Of a DNA stretch of 14,846 nucleotides, positions 5,053 through 12,072 are shown one piece after another. The position numbers were made by a program, and so were the translations under genes. The stretch spans positions 1 to 14,846 of the forward strand of contig JBDTLH010000112.1 in the NCBI GenBank assembly GCA_039934875.1. Reading direction: 5' to 3'. The notes beneath the pieces were generated by a model. The model was not told the origin of the DNA, did not search any database, and saw only the letters and a program-made list of their open reading frames with translations. Source of the DNA: JBDTLH01 sp039934875 (lineage in GTDB: Bacteria; Acidobacteriota; Terriglobia; Terriglobales; Acidobacteriaceae). Positions within the stretch are counted from its first letter, which is position 1; the number at the start of each line of letters is the position of its first letter.

Positions 5053-7533
5053 TCACATCAGTGATTGCGGATCGACATCCACAATGATGTTCGTGCGTGG
5101 CACCTTTTGCTCCTGCGCATGGCGCAGCATGGAGCGCAACAGCGCATTGAGCTTCTCTCGTGACGGGCATTTCAGCACGAAATGATAGCGGTAATCGCGC
5201 TTAAGCCGGCTGATGGGCGCGGGCGATGGACCGAGCACACGAATCCCTTCATGCCGCGTTTGCTCGAACCAGCGGGCCAGAATGCCGGTCCAGGCCATCG
5301 CCTGCTGCTGCCGGTCACTGCGCACCAGCACGTTGGCAAGCGAAGCGGCGGGCGGATAGTGCATCCAGCTTCGATACCGTAGCTCTTTATCGGCGAAACT
5401 GCGGTAATCGTGCGCCGCGGCGAACTGTATCGCATAATGTTCGGGATGATAGCTCTGCAGGATGACCTCGCCGGGAATATCGCCGCGTCCGCAGCGTCCG
5501 GAGACCTGGGTAAGCAACTGGAAGGTGCGCTCGGCGGCGCGGAAGTCGGGCATGCCGAGCGCAAAGTCAGCGCCCACCACGCCCACCAAAGTAACGCCGT
5601 GGATGTCGTGTCCCTTGGCGATCATTTGCGTGCCCACCAGCAGATCAATTTCTCCGGCATGGAGCTGGTTGAGCACGCGCTCGAAGTCATCGCGACTGCG
5701 CACCGTGTCGCGGTCCATGCGCCCGATGCGCGCGGCGGGGAAGATGCCGTGCAGCATCTCTTCAATCTTCTCTGACCCCTGGCCGAGAAAATAAATGTGC
5801 TCACTCTGGCATTGGGGACAAACCGTCGGCACGCGCTCGCGGTATCCGCAGTAGTGGCATTCAAGCCGCGGGCCCGGCGCTTTGTGGTAGGTCATGGAGA
5901 TGGCGCAGTTGCGGCACTGCACATTCTCTCCGCAGGCGCGGCAAAGCACGACGCTCGAGTAGCCGCGGCGGTTGAGCAGAATGATCACCTGCTCCTTGCG
6001 TTCAAGTCGCGCGCTCGTCTCTTCGATCAGCTTGCGGGAGAACATCTGTTCTTTGCCCGTCTCCTGAAACTCAACCCGCATATCGGCGACCGTGATGTTG
6101 GGCATGGGCCGCGCCTCCACCCGCTCCCGCATCTCTACCAGTTCATAGCGCTTCTGTGCGGCATTGCGATAAGACTCCAGCGATGGAGTCGCGGAGCCCA
6201 GGACGACGGCGGCGTTCTCCAGCTTGCCGCGCATCACGGCGACGTCGCGTCCGTTATAGCGCGGCGTCTCATCCTGCTTATAGGAATTATCGTGCTCCTC
6301 ATCCACGATAATGAGCGCGAGATCGGCGACCGGAGCGAAGACTGCGGAGCGGGTGCCCACCACGATGCGCGCCTCCCCACGCTGGATGCGGTGCCACTGC
6401 TCGGCGCGTTCGTCCATGGTGAGCGCGGAGTGCAGGATGGCAACTTCAGCGCCAAATATGTGATGCAGGTTGGCGGCGGCGGCGGGGGTGAGGCCGATTT
6501 CGGGAACCAGCATAAGCGCGCCTTGCCCGCGCGCCAGTGCACGCTTCATCGCCGCGAGATAGACCGCTGTCTTGCCCGATCCGGTGACGCCGTGCAGCAG
6601 CGTGACCGAAAAACGCTGCTCTTCCTGGTTGCGGGCGGCGGCATCGATCTTATCGAGCGCTGCCCGCTGCACCGGATTGAGCTGCGCCTCCTCTGGACTG
6701 TGCGTACTCGACTTCAAGGACGACAGATGGAACGCCGCCTTCTCCTGCTCGATGCGCAGCAGCCCGCGTTTCACCAGAGTTTGCAACGTGGTCTGTGGGA
6801 CTTCGAGCTGGCGCAGCGCGGAGACGGGCAAGCGCCCTTCCGGCGCTTGCCGCAGCGCGGAGATGATCTTCTGCTGATTCCCATTCAGCTTCTGGGTGTG
6901 AGCTCCATTAAGGCCGCTTTCGAGCACGGCGACATCGACCATTCGTTTGGCGTCGCGCACGGCAGTCACGTCTTCGCGCACCATCCACTTCTTGCGCACC
7001 ATGCCGAGCAGCAGCTCACGCTTGGCGCCGGTCGCGGAGCGCAGGGTGGGTTCGAGCGCGGATTCGATCTGCGCCAGATAATCGAGTACCGCGTACTCCG
7101 TCATCTGCTCGCCGGCTTCGAGCCGGGATTGGCGCGAGGAACCCTGTTCAGCGCCCCGGTACAGATGGGTTGCGCCCAGATCGGTGAGAGTATAGGCGAA
7201 GGCGCGCTTGACCTCCGCCTGCAGCGGCAACATGGCGCGATAGACCTCGCCAATGGGAGCAAGATAATATTGCGCGATCCAATCGCCCAGCATAAGCAGC
7301 CTGGGCGAGAGCACCGGCGTCCGGTCCAGTACCGAATGCAGGTCCTTGGCCTTCATCTTCATCTTGGGAGGCTGGTCATGCAGCGCTGTGACCAATCCTG
7401 CCACGCGAAGATTGCGGAACGGCGCCAGCACCCGCCCTCCTACTATGGGCGAAAGCCCAGCGGGGACGCGATACGTGAACACCATATCGAGCGGTACAGA
7501 TTGCAGCACCGCCACATCGCAAAACTCAGGCAT
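5053..7533 (-). CDS. priA: Primosomal protein N' (PriA helicase)
   Basis: An 826-residue 3'-5' helicase that restarts stalled replication forks. N-terminal DNA-binding region ~1-110 (VPLDMVFTYRVP, GGRVLAPFRN). Helicase motifs: Walker A GVTGSGKT 315-322, DEEH 411-414, GSATPS 446-451, motif VI VSGRCGRGD 677-685. The zinc-binding insert has all eight cysteines (C531, C534, C540, C543, C559, C562, C572, C575). The C-terminal domain runs to VDVDPQSLM. Somewhat longer than E. coli PriA (732) because of an extended region before Walker A (~110-280). The ATG at 7531-7533 has no Shine-Dalgarno. Upstream lies a 13-base tandem repeat; downstream is lexA. Confidence 0.96.
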   Translation of the reverse strand: MPEFCDVAVLQSVPLDMVFTYRVPAGLSPIVGGRVLAPFRNLRVAGLVTALHDQPPKMKMKAKDLHSVLDRTPVLSPRLLMLGDWIAQYYLAPIGEVYRAMLPLQAEVKRAFAYTLTDLGATHLYRGAEQGSSRQSRLEAGEQMTEYAVLDYLAQIESALEPTLRSATGAKRELLLGMVRKKWMVREDVTAVRDAKRMVDVAVLESGLNGAHTQKLNGNQQKIISALRQAPEGRLPVSALRQLEVPQTTLQTLVKRGLLRIEQEKAAFHLSSLKSSTHSPEEAQLNPVQRAALDKIDAAARNQEEQRFSVTLLHGVTGSGKTAVYLAAMKRALARGQGALMLVPEIGLTPAAAANLHHIFGAEVAILHSALTMDERAEQWHRIQRGEARIVVGTRSAVFAPVADLALIIVDEEHDNSYKQDETPRYNGRDVAVMRGKLENAAVVLGSATPSLESYRNAAQKRYELVEMRERVEARPMPNITVADMRVEFQETGKEQMFSRKLIEETSARLERKEQVIILLNRRGYSSVVLCRACGENVQCRNCAISMTYHKAPGPRLECHYCGYRERVPTVCPQCQSEHIYFLGQGSEKIEEMLHGIFPAARIGRMDRDTVRSRDDFERVLNQLHAGEIDLLVGTQMIAKGHDIHGVTLVGVVGADFALGMPDFRAAERTFQLLTQVSGRCGRGDIPGEVILQSYHPEHYAIQFAAAHDYRSFADKELRYRSWMHYPPAASLANVLVRSDRQQQAMAWTGILARWFEQTRHEGIRVLGPSPAPISRLKRDYRYHFVLKCPSREKLNALLRSMLRHAQEQKVPRTNIIVDVDPQSLM

Positions 7534-7541
7534 TAGTCTTT

Positions 7542-7566
7542 AGAGTTTAGACCAAGAGTTTAGACC
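7542..7566. repeat. 13-base tandem repeat just upstream of priA
   Basis: AGAGTTTAGACC occurs at 7542-7553 and 7555-7566 (period 13 bases), ending nine bases before the priA start codon. Each unit contains TAAACT on the minus strand, so a -10-like hexamer is duplicated. Confidence 0.55.
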
Positions 7567-7608
7567 TGCCACGAATGCGTGGGCTTGATCGCGCCGCATA
7601 CTGGATGA

Positions 7609-7827
7609 TCAGGCAGCATCCTTCTTCGGCCGTGGTCTTTGCTCCGTGCGCTTGGTCGCACCGAGTTCGCCCATGTCCACGGTGCTTTGACTGTCCTCCG
7701 CTCCAATCTCTCCCGCAGAGTTCTGGGCCGGTTTCTTGTCGGAATTCGTGTTTGCCTTCGAAAGAGAGTTGTTGCTCTCTGTGGGATCGATCATATCGGC
7801 GTGAGCGTTCTGTGCATTTTCGGTCAT
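7609..7827 (-). CDS. Small disordered hydrophilic hypothetical protein
   Basis: A 72-residue ORF from ATG 7825-7827 to TGA. It is rich in Asn, Ser, Thr, Asp, Glu and Lys, with no Cys, Trp, Phe or Tyr and no hydrophobic segment, and ends in a basic tail (RPRPKKDAA). It looks wholly disordered. I recognise no family. It fills an otherwise empty gap between priA (75 bases downstream, same strand) and divergent galT (101 bases upstream), and its composition is protein-like, unlike the Arg/Pro/Ala-rich shadow frames. No Shine-Dalgarno is visible; an A/T-rich TAATTT lies just before the ATG. It may be a real lineage-specific gene or a chance ORF. Confidence 0.4.
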   Translation of the reverse strand: MTENAQNAHADMIDPTESNNSLSKANTNSDKKPAQNSAGEIGAEDSQSTVDMGELGATKRTEQRPRPKKDAA

Positions 7828-7916
7828 ACAAAATTAGATGGCGGCAACTTTTGCGAGAGACGGAAGATTCGCAAGTGAAACCCAAACGTGATGCGACGAT
7901 TGAAACTTCCTGACGA

Positions 7917-7922
7917 TACAAT
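7917..7922 (+). promoter_or_regulatory. Putative -10 of a leaderless galT transcript
   Basis: TACAAT (within GATACAAT) ends exactly six bases before the GTG start of galT, which puts the expected transcription start at the start codon. No Shine-Dalgarno and no good -35 are visible. Confidence 0.5.
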
Positions 7923-7928
7923 CGAAGC

Positions 7929-8954
7929 GTGCCCGAACTTCGTAAAGACCCGGTTACCGGGCGCTGGGTAATCATCTCGACCGAACGTGCCCGGCGTCCC
8001 GACCAACTCAGAAACCAGCCCTTCCGCCACCCCGGCGGCTTCTGCCCATTCTGCCCCGGCAATGAAGCAAAGACGCCGCCCGAGGTGCTCGCCTATCGCA
8101 AGGGCAATGCCGAGAAGGTTGCGAACGGGTCGGGATGGTCGCTGCGAGTGGTACCGAACAAATTCCCCGCGCTGGGCATCGAAGGCACCCTCGACCGCCA
8201 CGGCGACGGCCTCTATGACCACATGAACGGCGTGGGGGCCCATGAGGTGATCGTGGACTCGCCCGAGCACGAAGCCAGCTTCGCCACCATGTCAGAGAAG
8301 CAGATTGAGGACGTAATCTGGGCGTTCCGCGACCGCATCACCGATCTCAAGCGCGACAAGCGCTTTCGCTATATCCTCCTCTTCAAGAACCATGGCGACG
8401 CCGCCGGAGCCACTCATGGGCATCCCCACTGCCAGCTCATCGCATTGCCCATCGTCCCTACTTCGGTGCGCGGCGAACTGGATGGGTCAAAACAGTATTG
8501 GGGCCTCAAGGAGCGCTGCATCTATTGCGACATCGTACGCCAGGAACAGGCGGATGACGTGCGCATCGTCAGCGAGTCGCAGGACTTCCTCACCGTCGCG
8601 CCCTATGCCCCGCGCTTTCCCTTCGAGACCTGGATCATTCCCAAGCAGCACCAGTCGTCCTTTGAAGATTCCGCGAGCCATACTTACGAGTCGCTGGCGC
8701 GAGCTCTCAAGTCCCTGATCGCCAGAGCCGAGATCGTGCTGGACCGTCCCGCCTACAATCTCCTGATCCATACCTCGCCTATCAACATGGGGCCGCGTGA
8801 GGAAAGCGTTTCTGACTACTACCACTGGCATGTTGAATTCATGCCCGCCATGACCAGGGCCGCGGGCTTCGAGTGGGGCACCGGCTTCTACATCAATCCC
8901 ATACCGCCCGAAGAGGCGGCCAAGTATCTGCGCGAGGCGGTGATAAGTTGCTAG
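7929..8954 (+). CDS. galT: Galactose-1-phosphate uridylyltransferase (GalT family)
   Basis: A 341-residue HIT-superfamily nucleotidyl transferase. GalT swaps UMP between UDP-glucose and galactose-1-phosphate in the Leloir pathway. The first half has CPFC (C39, C42) and GHPHCQ with HPH at 165-167; by alignment with E. coli GalT (H164-P-H166), H167 is the nucleophile, and C39, C42, H114 and H165 are likely zinc ligands. The second half has another C-x2-C (C197, C200) and YHWHVEF, matching the second metal site. Length matches E. coli (348). Starts with GTG at 7929. No other galactose gene is nearby, and related phosphorylases of this family (ADP-glucose type) look similar, so the exact substrate is not certain. 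Confidence 0.85.
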   Translation: MPELRKDPVTGRWVIISTERARRPDQLRNQPFRHPGGFCPFCPGNEAKTPPEVLAYRKGNAEKVANGSGWSLRVVPNKFPALGIEGTLDRHGDGLYDHMNGVGAHEVIVDSPEHEASFATMSEKQIEDVIWAFRDRITDLKRDKRFRYILLFKNHGDAAGATHGHPHCQLIALPIVPTSVRGELDGSKQYWGLKERCIYCDIVRQEQADDVRIVSESQDFLTVAPYAPRFPFETWIIPKQHQSSFEDSASHTYESLARALKSLIARAEIVLDRPAYNLLIHTSPINMGPREESVSDYYHWHVEFMPAMTRAAGFEWGTGFYINPIPPEEAAKYLREAVISC

Positions 8955-9004
8955 TTGCTGGTTGTTAGTTGTTAGATTCGACTAACCACTAACAACCGAC
9001 AACT
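8953..9004. repeat. Long imperfect hairpin between convergent galT and yraN
   Basis: AGTTG, GGTTGTTAGT and GTTAG pair with CTAAC, ACTAACAACC and CAACT around the loop ATTCGA (8976-8981), giving about 20 paired bases with one T/C mismatch and a 2-base internal bulge. It starts within the galT stop codon and ends nine bases before the yraN stop. It has no U-tract, but its position suits two-way termination or 3' end protection of both mRNAs. Confidence 0.65.
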
Positions 9005-9012
9005 GCCCTTCC

Positions 9013-9501
9013 TCACCAGCCGAAATTATCCCGCAGCAACGTAATCTCCGGCTTTTTTCCTCGCAATAAATACACGCTCACCACATCAAAGCGCGTGCTC
9101 GGCAACGGCGTTTGTCTGGCAGAGCGCAAAGACCCGCTCACTCCGGGAAGATGGCGGATATACTCCTGGGCGATACGCCGCAGATCATGCCGCTTTTCCG
9201 GATCGACCGCCGACTCCGCCGCGGCGAAATCCCGGGCCGTGCGCGTCTTCACTTCCACAAAGCACAGCGTCTCTCCCTCCCATGCCACAATGTCCAGCTC
9301 GCCTCTCGTATGGCTGGCCGCCGCACGGTAGTTGCGCGCCACCACTGTATATCCCTGCTGACGAAGGTAAAAATACGCGGCCTCTTCTCCGCGTTCGCCG
9401 GTAATCAAATGGGAAGACCGCTCATCTTGCCGACCCAACAAATGCGCGGCGCGATCCAGCGTTTTCAGCAAAATCCTCGTGACCTGCGCCGATAGCGACA
9501 T
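9013..9501 (-). CDS. yraN: YraN-family predicted nuclease-fold protein
   Basis: A 162-residue YraN (UPF0102) protein, related to Holliday-junction resolvases of the PD-(D/E)xK fold; cellular role unsettled. Visible motif set: GERGEEAA (35-42), GELDIVA (67-73, D70) and FVEVKTRT (81-88, E83 and K85), the expected catalytic pattern. Longer than E. coli YraN (131), mostly through an N-terminal extension (~1-34). The ATG at 9499-9501 is preferred over a start 21 codons earlier that would overlap tatA. It has no Shine-Dalgarno and lies 22 bases after the tatA stop, so it is probably read on the tatA mRNA. Confidence 0.9.
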   Translation of the reverse strand: MSLSAQVTRILLKTLDRAAHLLGRQDERSSHLITGERGEEAAYFYLRQQGYTVVARNYRAAASHTRGELDIVAWEGETLCFVEVKTRTARDFAAAESAVDPEKRHDLRRIAQEYIRHLPGVSGSLRSARQTPLPSTRFDVVSVYLLRGKKPEITLLRDNFGW

Positions 9502-9523
9502 GTGGGTGTCCGGTAGCTGGCGG

Positions 9524-9706
9524 CTATTTCTTTTCGTCGGGAGAAGGAGGAATGGTCTTCTCATCGTCCTTCATGGACGACTTGAAGTTCTTGATGCCCT
9601 CGCCCAGGCTCTTGCCCAGGTCAGCCAGCTTGCTCGGACCGAAGATGATCAGCACAATCACCAGCAGGACCAGCAGGTGCATCGGACGGAGTAATCCTTC
9701 AAACAT
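9524..9706 (-). CDS. tatA: Twin-arginine translocase subunit TatA/TatE
   Basis: A 60-residue membrane protein of the Tat export pore for folded proteins. One hydrophobic segment (~9-22), the FGP hinge at 22-24 followed by SKLADLGKSLGEGIKNF (amphipathic helix, ~25-41), and an acidic/basic tail rich in Asp, Glu, Lys and Pro. It is at the short end for the family (E. coli TatA 89, TatE 67). A frame reaches 13 codons further upstream, but the ATG at 9704-9706 begins at the conserved MFEGLLRP. It is downstream of the M20 gene (109-base gap) and upstream of yraN. tatB and tatC are not in the window. Confidence 0.95.
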   Translation of the reverse strand: MFEGLLRPMHLLVLLVIVLIIFGPSKLADLGKSLGEGIKNFKSSMKDDEKTIPPSPDEKK

Positions 9707-9712
9707 GCTGCT

Positions 9713-9718
9713 ATTGTA
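9713..9718 (-). promoter_or_regulatory. Putative -10 of a leaderless tatA transcript
   Basis: TACAAT (within CATACAAT) on the minus strand ends exactly six bases before the tatA ATG, the same hexamer and spacing as at galT. No Shine-Dalgarno and no clear -35. Confidence 0.5.
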
Positions 9719-9771
9719 TGCCGTTCCAGAAGAAAAGCCGCACATTTCGCAGCTTAGCCAATTTTTCGGTG

Positions 9772-9791
9772 TGCCCGCGCCCCCGCGGGCA
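9772..9791. repeat. GC-rich hairpin between the M20 gene and tatA
   Basis: TGCCCGCG (9772-9779) pairs perfectly with CGCGGGCA (9784-9791) around a four-base C loop. On the M20 side it is followed by a tandem CGCGCGAC pair (9794-9809). It lies 25 bases past the M20 stop. No U-tract follows on the minus strand, so it may be a processing or weak termination hairpin. Confidence 0.5.
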
Positions 9792-9815
9792 ATCGCGCGA
9801 CCGCGCGACCGGACC

Positions 9816-10970
9816 CTATACCCGCTGAATCAGCCCCGCCAACAGCGCGGTGCGCCGGGGCAACTCCTCCAGCAAAATGGACTCATGCACCGCGTGAGCG
9901 CCCTCGCCCACGCCCCCCAACCCGTCCAGTGTCGGAATGCCCAGCGCCGCCGTGAAATTCCCGTCGGAGCCTCCCCCCGTGCCCTCCTCCTTGAGCGCAA
10001 AGCCCAGCTCGTCCGCGATCTTCCGCGCCTCGGCGTAGAGCTTCAATCCGCCCTTTGTCCGCTCCATCGGGGGACGGTTCAACCCTCCCTCGACCTCAAC
10101 CCTGCAATGCCGGTTCTTCGGTTTGAGCGAGCGCATCTTCCCCTCGATCCGCGCCCCATCCGCGAGTTGCTGGATGCGCACATCCACTTGGCACTCCGCA
10201 TAAGCGGCGATCACGTTGCTCCGCGTGCCGCCTCTGATTACCCCCGGATTCACCGTCAAACCACGCTTTAAATCGGTAAAATCTGCGATCTTCAGCACCT
10301 GATGCGCGAGTTCGATCACCGCGCTCTGCCCTCTCTTGAAATCCACTCCCGAGTGCGAAGCCAGCCCATGGATGCGGACGATGTATTCGCCCACTCCCTT
10401 GCGCCAGGTCTTTGCCGCACCACCCAGCCCCTGCCCCGGCTCCAGCACCAGGACCGCGCCGCACCGCTGCGCGATTTCTTCCGTCAGCGGACGCGAACTC
10501 TCGCTGCCCACCTCCTCATCGCTTACCAGAAGCAGAATCACCTCACGATCCACTCCGCCGGTCATTTCGAGCATGCGCACCGCCTCAAGCGCCATCACCA
10601 CGCCGGACTTCATATCCAGCACGCCCGGCCCCCACACCCGTTTCTTCTCGATCTTGAAAGGCATTCGCGCGAGCGTTCCCATCGGCCAGACCGTATCGAG
10701 ATGCCCCAGCAGCAGCACCGCCGCCTTTCCGCCCGGTTTGCCCAAGCGGACCTCGAGATGATCGCCAAATTTCGCCTGCTTATGACGACGCGTTGACGCA
10801 GACGGGCCCATCTCCCGCGCCTTCTCCTCCACCCAGTCCACAGCGCGATTCACCGCCTCACGGTCATCGCTGGGGGACTCGATTTCAACCAGCGAGCGCA
10901 ACTCCGCGAGCATCTGCTCTCGATTTCCTTTCGCTGACTTCAACAACTGCTTGGGTTGCATTTCGGGCAT
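9816..10970 (-). CDS. M20 family zinc metallopeptidase (glutamate carboxypeptidase-like)
   Basis: A 384-residue amidohydrolase/peptidase of the M20 family, nearest in style to carboxypeptidase G2. Predicted two-zinc site: H90 in LLGHLDTVW, bridging D119 in VLDMKSG, general base E152 and ligand E153 in SDEEVGS, E177 in LEPG, and H359 (or H362) in GEGAHAVHE. The spacings 90-119 and 153-177 match CPG2 (112-141 and 176-200). The lid/dimerisation domain is at ~190-300 with HGLASHSG. No signal peptide is seen, so cytoplasmic; CPG2 itself is exported. Substrate unknown: N-acyl amino acids or C-terminal glutamate are typical. The ATG at 10968-10970 has no Shine-Dalgarno; a TAGAAT lies 8 bases upstream. 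Confidence 0.88.
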   Translation of the reverse strand: MPEMQPKQLLKSAKGNREQMLAELRSLVEIESPSDDREAVNRAVDWVEEKAREMGPSASTRRHKQAKFGDHLEVRLGKPGGKAAVLLLGHLDTVWPMGTLARMPFKIEKKRVWGPGVLDMKSGVVMALEAVRMLEMTGGVDREVILLLVSDEEVGSESSRPLTEEIAQRCGAVLVLEPGQGLGGAAKTWRKGVGEYIVRIHGLASHSGVDFKRGQSAVIELAHQVLKIADFTDLKRGLTVNPGVIRGGTRSNVIAAYAECQVDVRIQQLADGARIEGKMRSLKPKNRHCRVEVEGGLNRPPMERTKGGLKLYAEARKIADELGFALKEEGTGGGSDGNFTAALGIPTLDGLGGVGEGAHAVHESILLEELPRRTALLAGLIQRV

Positions 10971-10978
10971 GACTGGCG

Positions 10979-10984
10979 ATTCTA
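10979..10984 (-). promoter_or_regulatory. Putative -10 of the M20 peptidase gene
   Basis: TAGAAT on the minus strand ends eight bases before the ATG, which would give a leader of about 0-3 bases. It sits in the 36-base gap after the membrane-protein gene. No good -35 is visible. Confidence 0.35.
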
Positions 10985-11006
10985 ATTGAGAACTTCAACC
11001 AGAGCT

Positions 11007-11420
11007 TCAACCCAGCCCCAGAAAGTATTCGATGATCAGCGATGCCGCCGCCAGCTTCACCAGCCAGCCCGCGGCGTGGCTCACCGCATTCATCGGGTGT
11101 ATGCGGATAAACACCGCATTATTCGCGGTCACCGAGAGCGCCGCAATCAACCATATCGCCACTGCCAGCCTTAGTGCGCCACCGTAGGTCGCTACCTCCA
11201 GATGCGCCATCAGCCACATCAACGCAGCGACGCTGATGGCGGCGAAGAGCGCGGCAATGGCGATGCCCCGCCGCTCTCCCCGTCCTTTCACGCTGGCGCG
11301 CCAGATCTCCGGCGTCTCCTGGTACTTGTGGTGGAAGAGCACGCCCGCGAATATCCAATCGGCGATCTGGCTCACCACAAACGAAATCACGAACGCGAGA
11401 ATGGTGTGGGCGATGGACAT
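11007..11420 (-). CDS. Four-segment membrane protein, DUF1761-like
   Basis: A 137-residue protein with four hydrophobic segments at about 5-29, 52-72, 80-100 and 113-135. A conserved-looking patch FHHKYQETPEIWR (29-41) follows the first segment, and NNAVFIRIHP (100-109) lies between the third and fourth. This resembles DUF1761 membrane proteins of unknown function. The ATG at 11418-11420 has a purine-rich GGAAGGA ending four bases upstream. It is 36 bases upstream of the M20 gene on the same strand and divergent from fabZ. I cannot propose a function. Confidence 0.75.
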   Translation of the reverse strand: MSIAHTILAFVISFVVSQIADWIFAGVLFHHKYQETPEIWRASVKGRGERRGIAIAALFAAISVAALMWLMAHLEVATYGGALRLAVAIWLIAALSVTANNAVFIRIHPMNAVSHAAGWLVKLAAASLIIEYFLGLG

Positions 11421-11439
11421 ACGTTCCTTCCTATCTTTT

Positions 11440-11449
11440 AAAGCGCTTT
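11440..11449. promoter_or_regulatory. Palindrome AAAGCGCTTT between divergent genes
   Basis: A perfect 10-base palindrome 20 bases upstream of the membrane-protein ATG and 107 bases before fabZ. It could be a regulator site for the minus-strand gene. One copy, so chance is possible. Confidence 0.2.
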
Positions 11450-11533
11450 CTCCCGAGCGTGTTCATCTTGTGAGCGTCTCCCACACTTTGCGCCGCATCG
11501 TTACACAACCGCCGCCCCGTGTCCAGCATTCAT

Positions 11534-11539
11534 TATAAT
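11534..11539 (+). promoter_or_regulatory. Putative -10 of fabZ-lpxA
   Basis: A consensus TATAAT 17 bases before the fabZ ATG, in an otherwise GC-rich region. The expected leader is about 10 bases and holds no Shine-Dalgarno. No good -35 at normal spacing. Confidence 0.55.
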
Positions 11540-11556
11540 GGCGAATTGGCACGACC

Positions 11557-12072
11557 ATGAGCATAACCATGAGTGAGACCGAAGCTATTCCCGAGACTAC
11601 ACCCGCGTGGCCGCCCTCCCTCGACATCCTCGAGATCATGAAGCTGCTGCCCCACCGCTATCCCCTGCTGCTGATTGATCGCGTCGTCGAGTGGCAGAGC
11701 AAAAAGCGCATCGTCGCCCTCAAGAACGTCACCGCCAACGAGCCCTTCTTCACCGGACACTTCCCCGGCAATCCCATCATGCCCGGCGTCATGATCGTCG
11801 AGGCCATCGCCCAGGCGGGTGGCACCCTGCTGCTCATGGAGATCCCCGATCGCGACTCCAAACTCATGGTCTTCAGCAGCATCGAGCGCGCCAAGTTCCG
11901 CCGCCCCGTCGTCCCCGGCGACCAGCTTCGCCTGGAAGTCGAGATTCTGGTGTGGCGCCACAATGCCGCCAAGATGCTGGGCAAAGGCTTCGTGGACGGC
12001 AAACTCGCCTGCGAAGCCACCGTGAGCTGCCAGATCGTCTCTCGCCCGAACAATCCGGACAGTAAGGCGTGA
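11557..12072 (+). CDS. fabZ: 3-hydroxyacyl-ACP dehydratase FabZ
   Basis: A 171-residue hot-dog-fold dehydratase that converts 3-hydroxyacyl-ACP to trans-2-enoyl-ACP in fatty-acid elongation. LLPHRYPLLLIDRV (30-43) and GHFPGNPIMPGVMIVEA (67-83) hold catalytic H68 and E82. The first ~22 residues are an extra tail compared with E. coli FabZ (151); an alternative ATG at 11569 removes four of them. No Shine-Dalgarno precedes either ATG. Nearly all codons end in C or G. The stop overlaps the lpxA GTG by four bases, so the two are translated together. The pairing balances phospholipid and lipid A synthesis, since both enzymes draw on 3-hydroxyacyl-ACP. Confidence 0.96.
   Translation: MSITMSETEAIPETTPAWPPSLDILEIMKLLPHRYPLLLIDRVVEWQSKKRIVALKNVTANEPFFTGHFPGNPIMPGVMIVEAIAQAGGTLLLMEIPDRDSKLMVFSSIERAKFRRPVVPGDQLRLEVEILVWRHNAAKMLGKGFVDGKLACEATVSCQIVSRPNNPDSKA

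Noticed and set aside
5797..7536. 579-codon open frame antisense to most of priA
   Set aside because: Long mirror frames are common opposite GC-rich genes. The translation shows no family motif and is rich in His, Arg and Gln, while the other strand encodes a complete PriA with all motifs.
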